A stretch of DNA of 38,282 nt from NCBI GenBank assembly GCA_016935555.1, contig JAFGQR010000114.1:1-38282 (forward strand). The letters are read 5' to 3'. Source of the DNA: Verrucomicrobiota bacterium. Lineage in GTDB: Bacteria; Verrucomicrobiota; Verrucomicrobiia; Limisphaerales; JAFGQR01. Of this stretch, positions 1-9,279 are shown piece after piece. Position numbers and translations under genes: made by a program. Within the stretch, counting starts at the first letter, position 1. Every line of letters starts with the position of its first letter. The notes under the pieces were generated by a model, which saw nothing but the letters and a program-made list of their open reading frames with translations, had not been told where the DNA came from and did no database searches.

Positions 1-3
1 TCC

Positions 4-23
4 TAATTTTCAATTATCAATTG
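4..23. repeat. AT-rich low-complexity patch
   Basis: A short run built from TAATTTTCAATTATCAATTG stands out against the GC-rich surroundings. A related patch of repeated GAAAATT units lies at 19814-19846. Both sit between genes. I infer a dispersed simple-sequence repeat and can assign no function. The rest of 24-109 shows nothing recognisable. Confidence 0.3.
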
Positions 24-109
24 CGCCATATCGACGGCGGTTCATGGCCTCGATTCACGTCCGAATTTTGGAGGTGTTCCCTTCCCATGAACCGGGTCAG
101 AAATGCAGG

Positions 110-793
110 CTAGCGCCCTGGGCCGACTGCCCCCCAATCACAGTCGATCACCTGCCACAACACCTCCGCCAACACCCGCGCCGCCCGGCGGGAACGCCGC
201 CGCAGCGCCAGCAGCCCTCCCAGCCGCCACGGCGCCGCCGCCACCTCCGCCGCCAGCCGCACATAGTCCAGTCGGTCGCCGGCGGTCATCACCCGGTTGA
301 AGTCCAGCGGCAGGTCTTCCCGCGCCGTGTCCGAAATCGCCCGCACCGTCACACCCGTCACACCCGCCTCCCGGCACACCCGCCGAATGACCCCCGATTC
401 CATCTCCACCGCGTCGGCGCCCGTCGCCGCCCGGAGCGCCTGTTTCTCAGACGCCCGCACCACCACGCGCCGCGCGCTGTGAAAACGCGCCGCGCGCGCC
501 CCCGCGCCGCGCAGCGCCGCCGTGCAGGGCCCCTCCGCATCCGCCTCATACAGCACGTCGCCCGCCGCCAGGTCCGGATCCAGCCCGCCCGCCAACCCGC
601 ACGTGAACACCACAGCCGGCAACGCCGGCGCCAGCACCCGCCGCAGCTCGCGCTCCGCGTTCGCGGCGCCCATGCCCGTGACCAGCACCCGGACGTCCCC
701 GCGCCCCGCCATCCGCCGCCGGAACGGATGCGCTTCGCCGTTCAGGGCGAAGCACACCAGCTTGGGAAAGGACACGGAGAAGGCGCCGGGCAC
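110..793 (-). CDS. Nucleoside phosphorylase/nucleosidase-like protein (PNP_UDP_1 family)
   Basis: This 227-residue protein resembles the nucleoside phosphorylase superfamily, which includes MTA/SAH nucleosidase and hopanoid-associated phosphorylase HpnG. Visible marks are an early TGMGAANAE glycine motif (about residues 40-48), the core FTCGLAGGLDPDL and the signature GADAVEMESGVI, whose Met-Glu-Ser contacts the nucleoside ribose in this family. A later ISDTA segment carries the usual Asp of the base-binding site. The product probably cleaves or phosphorolyses an N-glycosidic bond in the cytosol; the substrate cannot be read from sequence. The start is a GTG 30 nt after the stop of the exonuclease gene, so the two are probably co-transcribed. 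A start a few codons further in is possible. The tail is Arg-rich. Family is fairly sure, substrate unknown. Confidence 0.8.
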   Translation of the reverse strand: MPGAFSVSFPKLVCFALNGEAHPFRRRMAGRGDVRVLVTGMGAANAERELRRVLAPALPAVVFTCGLAGGLDPDLAAGDVLYEADAEGPCTAALRGAGARAARFHSARRVVVRASEKQALRAATGADAVEMESGVIRRVCREAGVTGVTVRAISDTAREDLPLDFNRVMTAGDRLDYVRLAAEVAAAPWRLGGLLALRRRSRRAARVLAEVLWQVIDCDWGAVGPGR

Positions 794-823
794 GTGACAA
801 TCCGGGGTCTGAGATCGGAAAAC

Positions 824-1543
824 CTACTTGACCCCCGCGAGCCGGTCGCGCCACAGGTGATAAAGTTCCACGGTGGCCAGAACATCCCTCAGACAATACT
901 CGGCGATCTCGCGCTGTCTGCCCTCGGCCAGCAGGCGGGGAACGTCCATGCCGGTGACGCCCCGGCTCTTGGGCGATTCAATCCCGAAGGCTTTGCAGTA
1001 GAAATCCAGGTTGAACTTGCGCGCCGCACCGTCCCGGCCGCTCACGCCGTAAAACGTGAATTGGTCCGCCAAGTCGCAATGGGGTGTCGTGGCAAAGCGG
1101 TATCCGAGCCAGGTCTTGCGCGTGATGGGGACGTTCAACAGCGCCGACCGCAGATACAGGAAAGGCACGTCGAAACTGCGGCCGTTGAACGTGGCAATCT
1201 GATCGTAGTGCCGGGCGACGTCCCAAAATGCCGCCAGCAGCTCGGTCTCATCCATGCACGCCACAAACTCCACCGGCCCCGCCTCCGCGGCGCCGTCGCC
1301 CGCGTCGTCCGCCGTGAAAAGCACCTTTCCGCGCCGGGTTTCCGCGTTGAGCATCGCGATGCACACAACGCGCGCGGTGAGGGGCCACAGGCTGAAGGTC
1401 TGGGCCAGTTCCGCCCGCCGCGCGGCGCGTTCCGTTTCGGTGGGGAGGCGTTCGGCCTCGCGGAACAGGTATTCCTGCTGGGCTTCGTCGAAGTCATCAC
1501 GGGCAAACCCGGCGGTTTCGATGTCAAAAACCAGAACGGCCAT
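824..1543 (-). CDS. DnaQ-fold 3'-5' exonuclease (PolB-like predicted exonuclease)
   Basis: The 239-residue protein carries the three exonuclease motifs of the RNase H-like DEDD superfamily. Motif I is FDIETAG at residues 6-12, with the metal-binding Asp and Glu. Motif II is FNGRSFDVPFL in mid-protein. Motif III is EYCLRDVLATVELY near the C-terminus, which is the DEDDy type with Tyr four residues before the last Asp. No polymerase, zinc-finger or helicase domain is attached. It probably trims single-stranded nucleic acid 3' ends in the cytosol. I chose the ATG at 1543, immediately before the conserved MAVLVFDIE strand; a GTG eight codons upstream (1567) is the alternative. It lies just upstream of the nucleoside-phosphorylase-like gene in the same direction. 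Confidence 0.82.
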   Translation of the reverse strand: MAVLVFDIETAGFARDDFDEAQQEYLFREAERLPTETERAARRAELAQTFSLWPLTARVVCIAMLNAETRRGKVLFTADDAGDGAAEAGPVEFVACMDETELLAAFWDVARHYDQIATFNGRSFDVPFLYLRSALLNVPITRKTWLGYRFATTPHCDLADQFTFYGVSGRDGAARKFNLDFYCKAFGIESPKSRGVTGMDVPRLLAEGRQREIAEYCLRDVLATVELYHLWRDRLAGVK

Positions 1544-1575
1544 GGCGTGAAGCGGCAGGGGAGGCACTCACCACG

Positions 1576-1618
1576 CCAGGGTGAAAAACCTGCCGCACAA
1601 CCAGGTCTTTCACCCTGG
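1576..1618. terminator. Strong inverted repeat, possible terminator
   Basis: Two 17-nt arms, CCAGGGTGAAAAACCTG at 1576-1592 and CAGGTCTTTCACCCTGG at 1602-1618, pair with one mismatch around a 9-nt loop. It begins 32 nt downstream of the lysine-rich mini-gene (minus strand) and upstream of the exonuclease gene. No U-tract follows on either strand, so it may be a terminator of unusual form or an RNA-stabilising hairpin. Confidence 0.5.
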
Positions 1619-1649
1619 GCGATATCATCCAGAAGAACGAACCGTCATA

Positions 1650-1715
1650 CTACTTCTTCTTGGACTTGGCCTTGGGTTTGGCCTTGGACTTGGCGGCTTT
1701 CTTCTTAACAGGCAT
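1650..1715 (-). CDS. 21-residue lysine/alanine/proline-rich basic peptide
   Basis: A 22-codon reading frame runs from ATG at 1715 to TAG at 1650. It encodes a peptide that begins MPVKKKAAKSK and ends KAKSKKK, with no acidic or aromatic residue and 12 lysines. GGAGGT lies 8 nt upstream of the ATG, one of the best ribosome-binding sites in the window, which argues that it is translated. The composition resembles the basic tails of histone H1-like bacterial proteins, so nucleic-acid binding is the natural inference; nothing else supports a function. A strong hairpin lies 32 nt downstream, suggesting a separate short transcript. It could instead be a leader peptide, but no attenuator-like alternative structure is obvious. 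Confidence 0.6.
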   Translation of the reverse strand: MPVKKKAAKSKAKPKAKSKKK

Positions 1716-2005
1716 CCGAGTTCACCTCCGTTCGTCGGTTTGAGGGTTGAAGGATTGCAGGCAGGAAAACCCTCCGCAGCCGGCGTGAGTGCGAGTCCTT
1801 CGCCATGCGCCGTTCGTTGCCGGATCCTCGATCGCTGCCACGTGCCATTCAGCGAATCGTCGTTGCTGCGGTGCGTAAAGCCATGCGGCTATGAGCATCT
1901 TGGGACTCTGTCTTACGGAGCCTCGCCCCACAACGCAAGCACAAATTCAAAATTCCGCGCCCGCATTTTTTCGCGCGGCCGGGCGGCCGTGCGGGTTCCG
2001 CGCGT
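1716..2005. other. Intergenic stretch without recognised gene
   Basis: These 290 bases contain no convincing coding frame. They hold the upstream region of the lysine-rich peptide gene and a GC-rich hairpin at 1972-1993 (CGCGCGGCC, loop GGGC, GGCCGTGCG; one mismatch), 12 nt past the stop of the phosphoglycerate mutase gene. That hairpin has no U-run in the minus direction. Confidence 0.4.
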
Positions 2006-3232
2006 CTAGGCGCCGAACTTGTCGAACATGCGCGCGTGGGCTTGCATGAGCCGGATGAGGTATTTGGCCTCGAACACGCCCAGGGATCCGAGGTTCGCGC
2101 CGGTCTCCGTGAACCGGTCCAGCTTGTCGGACCCGCTCACGGCGCTGTGGAGCAGCACCGGTTGCGGATGCCATGAGTGGCCCTTCATAGCACAAGGAGT
2201 CGAATGATCTCCAGTAATGACAAGCACGTCCGGCTTCCTCGCCATCAGGCGCGGCAGCGCCGCGTCGAATTCCTCGATCGCCTGCCGCTTCGCCTCGAAA
2301 TCGCCGTCCTCCCCGTGCATGTCCGGCCGCTTGTAGTGGATGAAGAAGAAGCCGTAGCGGTCGTATTCCGCCACATACCGGTCGAACTGTTGGGCGAGGG
2401 TCTGCGGCCCTTCGATCTTGTGCATGCCCACCAGCTGGGCCAGCCCCTTGTACATCGGATACACCGCCAGGCACGCCGCCTTCAGCTTGTAGCGCTCCTC
2501 GAACCGCGGAATGTCCGGCCGGTGCGCGATCCCCCGCATCAGGAACCCGTTGGCCGGGCTCTCCCGCGCCAGCAGCGGCAGCGCCTCCGCGTAAAAGGCC
2601 GCCACCAGCTCCGCCGTCTTCCGCGCCTTTGCCGACGCCGCGTCCAGCGGTTTCGCCTGCGGAATCGGCAGGCCGTCCCGGTGCGGATCCGCGTCCGCCA
2701 GGGGCCCCTCGAGGCCCCGGCCCCGGAACACGACCACGAAGCGGTGCCCCTTGCCCGGCTTGAGGATGACCTGGGCCGTCCCGATCCTCTTGATCTTCGC
2801 CGCCAGCAACCCGCACAGCCTCTCGCATGCCCGCGTCTCGATCCGCCCTGCTCTCCGGTCGGTCACGATGCCCTTCCGGTCCAGCGTGCAGAAGTTCGCC
2901 CGGGCCGCCACGTCCCCCGCCTTCAACTCCAATCCCAGCCCCAGCGCTTCGATCACCCCCCGGCCCACGGTGTATTCGAGCGGGTCATACCCGAACAGCG
3001 CCAAATGCCCGGGACCGCTCCCCGGCGTGATTCCCGGCGCCACCGGCGTCATCCGCCCTTGGGCGCACCCTGCCGCCACGAGCGCGTCCAGGTTGGGTGT
3101 GCGCGCCGCCTCGAGCGGCGTCATTTCGCCCTGGCCCATCGTGGCCAGGTCGCCCAATCCATCCAGCACCACCAACGCCAGCTTGGCCTTCGTTTCCAGT
3201 GTCAACCCCGAATACAGTTCGTCCAGTTTCAT
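2006..3232 (-). CDS. apgM: 2,3-bisphosphoglycerate-independent phosphoglycerate mutase, archaeal type
   Basis: The 408-residue protein interconverts 3- and 2-phosphoglycerate in glycolysis and gluconeogenesis. It belongs to the alkaline-phosphatase superfamily and matches the archaeal-type (ApgM) branch in length and layout. VVLDGLGDLA at residues 21-30 holds the first metal-binding Asp. TPNLDALVAAG and ITPGSGPGHLALFGYDP contain the Ser expected to carry the phosphoryl group. ITGDHSTPCAMKGHSWHP near residue 340 supplies the late Asp-His and His metal ligands. It is shorter than the roughly 510-residue bacterial GpmI type and lacks its continuous insertion domain. A GGAG lies about 12 nt before the ATG. 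It follows the GH95 gene on the same strand after a 164-bp gap, so it may have its own promoter. Confidence 0.93.
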   Translation of the reverse strand: MKLDELYSGLTLETKAKLALVVLDGLGDLATMGQGEMTPLEAARTPNLDALVAAGCAQGRMTPVAPGITPGSGPGHLALFGYDPLEYTVGRGVIEALGLGLELKAGDVAARANFCTLDRKGIVTDRRAGRIETRACERLCGLLAAKIKRIGTAQVILKPGKGHRFVVVFRGRGLEGPLADADPHRDGLPIPQAKPLDAASAKARKTAELVAAFYAEALPLLARESPANGFLMRGIAHRPDIPRFEERYKLKAACLAVYPMYKGLAQLVGMHKIEGPQTLAQQFDRYVAEYDRYGFFFIHYKRPDMHGEDGDFEAKRQAIEEFDAALPRLMARKPDVLVITGDHSTPCAMKGHSWHPQPVLLHSAVSGSDKLDRFTETGANLGSLGVFEAKYLIRLMQAHARMFDKFGA

Positions 3233-3396
3233 CGTCGTTGCTCCATTCCCATGTCATGTCCGCGCGTCGCGCCCGCCACGCGGACGTCGCGCAAAGCGCA
3301 TATAGTGCGGGACGCGGCCGCAGCGTCAACGGGATTGTGCGCCCTCCCCGAAAGCCGGAAGCCCGCGCCCGGGACGCCGCCCGCCACCCCGCGGGG

Positions 3397-5850
<2,454 letters not shown>

Positions 5851-5863
5851 GTGCAGTCCCCGG

Positions 5864-7201
5864 TCAAACCCGGCTCGGCAACTCGTAGCCTTTGCGCCGC
5901 GGACGGTCCAGGTGCCGGTTGGCTTCCGCGTCGCCCGGGAACTCCTCCTTCACCGGATCCCAGCGCAGCTTGCGTCCCACCCAGCGGGCAATGTTTCCCA
6001 AGTGGCAAACCGTGGTCGAGCGATGGCCAATTTCGACGTCAGCCGTGGGGCGTTCCCGGGTTTGAATGCAGTTAAGCCAGTTTCGGATGTGGTCGCTGAC
6101 GAAGCCTTTCGGGCGGCGGCGGCGGGCTTCGAGGCCGAGTTCTTCCGGATCGGAGTCGCACACGCCGCGGTCAATCCTGACCCGGCCCTTCTCGCCGATG
6201 AACAGCGCGCCGCCGGAGGGGCCGTCGCCCAGTTCCACCACGATGTCGCCCGCATAGCGGAAGAAAACCTTGGGCTCGCTGCAGATCTTTTCGCCGCGGG
6301 CGCGCGATTCGGGAGCGCGGTAGGTGGGGGGATCGAAGGCGGCGCCTTCGGTCCAGACTTCGAGGGGGCCGCTGGTGTCCATGCCCAAGGCCCATTGCAC
6401 CTGGTCCAGGCCGTGGGCGCCCCAGCCGGTCATTTCGCCGCCGGAATAGGGGCGGAAGGAGATCCAGCCGGGATTGGCGCGCGGCAGGTAGAGGTCCTGG
6501 TGATAGGGCACAGGCTCGAGGGGGCCGCACCACAGGTCCCAGTCGAGGTCGGCGGGCACCGGCTGGGCGGGCAAGGCGCATTCCCAGGGGCTGGGATAAT
6601 TCTTGGTGATCACCCGCCGGATCTTGCCGAGCGCGCCGGAGCGGACGAGCTGGCAGCCGGCGTGGTTGGCCCACGTCGAGCGCTGTTGGCTGCCGGTCTG
6701 GAAGACGCGCTGGTACTTGCGCACGGCCTCCACCATGAGGCGGCCCTCCCGGATGGTCAGGGTCATGGGTTTCTCGGCATAAATGTCCTTGCCCGCCTGG
6801 CAGGCGTGAATGCACACCAGGGCGCGCCAGTGGTCCGGCGTGGCGGTCACGATCGCGTCGACGTCCTTCCGCTCGAGCAGCTTCCGATAATCCTTGTAAG
6901 GCTCGGCGCCATGCCTTTGCGCCGCCGCCTGCGCCCGCTTGAAGTTGACGTCGGCCACCGCCACAAACCGGGCGTCTTTGTACAGCAGCACATTCCGCAG
7001 GAGCCCGCCGGCCTGCCGTCCGATGCCCACAAACCCAACCTGGATGCGGTCATTTGCACCGGGCTGGCCCTCGGCCGCAATCACGCCCCAAGGGAGAACT
7101 TGCGGTGCTGCTGCGGCTCCCAGGGCCAACGTGCCGCCCCGGCGGAGAAAATCGCGGCGGGAGAGGCCTGGATTCTGGAGATGTGTTCGGAGAGGTTTCA
7201 T
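5864..7201 (-). CDS. Gfo/Idh/MocA-family oxidoreductase with Tat signal
   Basis: The 445-residue protein opens with a twin-arginine signal (SRRDFLRRGG, then an Ala/Leu-rich stretch), indicating folded export. A Rossmann NAD(P)-binding domain follows (QVGFVGIGRQAGGLL, then FVAVADVN). The catalytic-lysine motif AEKPM lies near residue 135, and the second alpha/beta substrate domain after it. Members oxidise, reduce or hydrolyse sugars and inositols, some with tightly bound NAD. Exported versions are common in Verrucomicrobiota and Planctomycetota, and some act as glycosidases by a redox mechanism. I placed the start at the ATG just before the Tat motif. The frame is open 84 codons further upstream, but that part reads as non-coding. 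It is the first gene of an operon with the GH95 enzyme, suggesting a shared glycan substrate. Confidence 0.92.
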   Translation of the reverse strand: MKPLRTHLQNPGLSRRDFLRRGGTLALGAAAAPQVLPWGVIAAEGQPGANDRIQVGFVGIGRQAGGLLRNVLLYKDARFVAVADVNFKRAQAAAQRHGAEPYKDYRKLLERKDVDAIVTATPDHWRALVCIHACQAGKDIYAEKPMTLTIREGRLMVEAVRKYQRVFQTGSQQRSTWANHAGCQLVRSGALGKIRRVITKNYPSPWECALPAQPVPADLDWDLWCGPLEPVPYHQDLYLPRANPGWISFRPYSGGEMTGWGAHGLDQVQWALGMDTSGPLEVWTEGAAFDPPTYRAPESRARGEKICSEPKVFFRYAGDIVVELGDGPSGGALFIGEKGRVRIDRGVCDSDPEELGLEARRRRPKGFVSDHIRNWLNCIQTRERPTADVEIGHRSTTVCHLGNIARWVGRKLRWDPVKEEFPGDAEANRHLDRPRRKGYELPSRV

Positions 7202-7680
7202 AATGGGTTTGGCGTGTTGAATTGGCGAGTTCAGTTGGTCGGTCAGTCCATCGTCACGTGTTAAATAGTTGTCCACCGCGCCGCCCCAGTGCGTGGTCCT
7301 CATCGCCGGCCACCCCGCCATGCCAACCGAGGCAACGACGAAAGCGCGCGAGCGATTCATGCCGCCCAGTTCACGGAAGCGGCACCGGGGATGCAAGCTT
7401 TCTTTGAGGCGCACCACGCGGCTCGGCAAGGCGGTGGACAAAGTCGGCGTCAATGGCCATGCGCGGCCCGGGACATCCCAAGGTTGTGAGTGGCGCTCGG
7501 AGCGCGGGCTTCAGCCCGCTTCAGGCTGCGAAACGGTGCGGCGGAGTGGGAGGCTCCGGAGCGGCTGCGCCGATCGGATCGTGAAGCGGTCCCGCATCGC
7601 ACGGGACGGCGCCCCCGGCGCACTGGCGCACCGGCGCACCGGCTGGCGCATGAGAGGGGCATGGACCGCAGAGCGATTCC
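7202..7680. other. Intergenic region between oxidoreductase and orphan gene
   Basis: About 480 bases without a convincing gene. The right half (7484-7612) is a palindrome-rich repeat, described separately. The left half is the presumed promoter and leader region of the minus-strand oxidoreductase operon. I could not identify a confident -35/-10 pair. Confidence 0.4.
7484..7612. repeat. Palindromic intergenic repeat cluster
   Basis: This gap holds a perfect 7-bp-stem palindrome (GCGGGCT TC AGCCCGC, 7504-7519). At 7586-7610 lies the imperfect hairpin GCGGTCCCGCATCGCACGGGACGGC. The latter shares its first 15 bases, GCGGTCCCGCATCGC, with a hairpin at 9230-9254. Both hairpins lie 3' of minus-strand genes. 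I infer REP-like elements or transcript-end hairpins; the shared sequence favours a dispersed repeat. Confidence 0.5.
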
Positions 7681-8691
7681 TCAGGCGACGAGACCGCTGC
7701 TGGGCAGGCGCAACTGCCTGAGGCGAAACACCAGTTTCAAAAGCTCACATCCTCTCGGGAACAGCTCTGGTGCAAACGGCACGAGGCCGGTGGCGGCCCC
7801 GGAGATATCCTGGGCGATGAGGCCCAACAGGCCGTCCTTGCGCCGCGACAAAAAACACGGGATAAACTCGAGGGCGCCCAGAAAACGTTCGGCGGCGGTG
7901 GGCAGTCCCATCACTGCCGGATACATCTCCGGTTCAAGGCGCCGGATGTGGTCGCGCAGGCGGTTGATGAACGTCCCGTAACCCGCCTTGGGCGAAGGCA
8001 GCTGACCCACGACATCCTTCAATCGACGGGCGTAATTGACGGGTGTTTGGAGCGCCAGTTGCCGAAGTGTGAGCCCTGGGCAATCCGGCGTGTGGTGCGG
8101 ATATATGGGATTGAAGGCATGGATGTAATGCTGCAGGGCGATTTGGGATCGTTCCTCCTCCCAATACCGGTCATTGGTCTTGATGAACAATCCCATGATG
8201 TCGTGGGGGCAGCCATACACCGTATAGCATCCCTGCTGGAAAAGGTCGCGCACTGCCGCCTCGGTTTGCTCGGTGTTGTGGAGTCGGCAGAAAGGGCGTT
8301 GCTGTACCGTGCGGATGAGCCTGGCCAGCTCACCCAAATCGAGCAGGTCGGGCAGCGCCTCGTTGAATAATGGCAGCAGTCGCTCCCGGGTGGCCCGGTC
8401 CGTCGTCACGATCGTGCGGGTGCCCGAGTTGGTAAGGTGGATCAGTTCGGCGAGCCTGAGTGAGAGGAACATGGGGAGATCCAATGGCAGCACGATCACA
8501 TCCCAAGCCGCCGCGACGGTCTCGATAAGACCCGTGTGGTCCAGCTCCGAGCCGTCGCGGTATTCCACCGCCACCTGTGCCGGTGTGCTCAAGCCGTTCG
8601 TCTCCAGAGAATCCACCAGCAAGTCTTTGAGTTCGGCCCCCAACTCCCCAAGGCGGTGGAGGACCAATACGCGCAATATCTTCGTGTTCAT
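7681..8691 (-). CDS. Uncharacterised protein, possible receiver/TIR-like N-terminal fold
   Basis: I do not recognise this 336-residue protein. It has no signal peptide or membrane segment. The N-terminal 130 residues alternate hydrophobic strands and helices: KILRVLVLHRLGELG, then WDVIVLPLDLPMFLSLR, then TRTIVTTDRATRERL. That pattern fits a flavodoxin-like fold, as in receiver or TIR domains, but no phosphoacceptor set or catalytic residue is clear. The C-terminal two thirds are mainly helical with many Arg, Leu and Pro and a short QGCYTVYGCPHD segment. I chose the ATG at 8691; the same frame is open 27 codons upstream but that part is of unlikely composition. It appears monocistronic, flanked by long gaps on both sides. 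Function unknown. Confidence 0.65.
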   Translation of the reverse strand: MNTKILRVLVLHRLGELGAELKDLLVDSLETNGLSTPAQVAVEYRDGSELDHTGLIETVAAAWDVIVLPLDLPMFLSLRLAELIHLTNSGTRTIVTTDRATRERLLPLFNEALPDLLDLGELARLIRTVQQRPFCRLHNTEQTEAAVRDLFQQGCYTVYGCPHDIMGLFIKTNDRYWEEERSQIALQHYIHAFNPIYPHHTPDCPGLTLRQLALQTPVNYARRLKDVVGQLPSPKAGYGTFINRLRDHIRRLEPEMYPAVMGLPTAAERFLGALEFIPCFLSRRKDGLLGLIAQDISGAATGLVPFAPELFPRGCELLKLVFRLRQLRLPSSGLVA

Positions 8692-9279
8692 AGCGTTACT
8701 GCCCGCCGCTTGGTTTGTCCTGATCCGAGGCTCTCCACCGGCCAGAACGATGCCCCCGGTCGAGTTGGGCACGTTCCGGCTTCATCGACCCCAGGCTGCT
8801 ATCCTGGCTTGCGCTCACCCGGCCACCACCTGTGACCAGCCGCCCGAAACCAGGCGGGCCATTGCCCCGTCGCCTCGTTTAACCGCGACAGCCTCTTCTC
8901 AAAAAGCACCCCGAGTGCCAATGTGGGCAAAATGGTTCGAGGCAGGGGGCAATATACCACTCACCACCCAAGATCATTGATGCACAACGCGCAGCCCCCG
9001 GCACAAAACCGCCCGGACAGAACCGGCACACCCGCATTCCGGCAGGAAAGGGACAGCCACCATTGCCTATCCCGCCATGGGGAGGTAAAAACTCCCGGCA
9101 GCCCAAAGCCAATCGGCAGGCCGGAACACCCCGGTGTCTTGCTTTCAGAGATCCCTGTCCAATATCGAGACATCTTGTCGATTTCGCGCCCCCCAAAAAA
9201 TGCCAAACGATGAGTCGGCGAAGCTTGGAGCGGTCCCGCATCGCGCGGGACCGCGCGGCGCGCTTTGAGGGTGGGGGGT
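8692..9279. other. 588-bp intergenic stretch
   Basis: No frame here has the codon pattern of its neighbours and no protein family is recognisable. It contains the upstream region of the minus-strand orphan gene and, at its right end, the hairpin at 9230-9254. Its base composition is more even than the coding DNA on either side. Confidence 0.45.
9230..9254 (-). terminator. Perfect hairpin downstream of pgm
   Basis: Arms GCGGTCCCGC (9230-9239) and GCGGGACCGC (9245-9254) pair perfectly over 10 bp around a 5-nt loop. The hairpin starts 25 nt past the pgm stop in the direction of transcription. No U-run follows. Its left arm and loop recur at 7586-7600, so it may be a dispersed palindrome rather than a dedicated terminator. 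Confidence 0.5.

Noticed and set aside
44..1708. A 554-codon open frame on the plus strand
   Set aside because: It is antisense to the nucleoside-phosphorylase-like, exonuclease and mini-gene frames, which carry family motifs. Its own translation is Arg/Pro/His-rich without any domain, as expected of a shadow in GC-rich DNA.
8923..9213. Small plus-strand frame of 96 codons in the gap before pgm
   Set aside because: Composition is unlike a protein, no ribosome-binding site, overlaps other equally poor frames and the repeat hairpin region.
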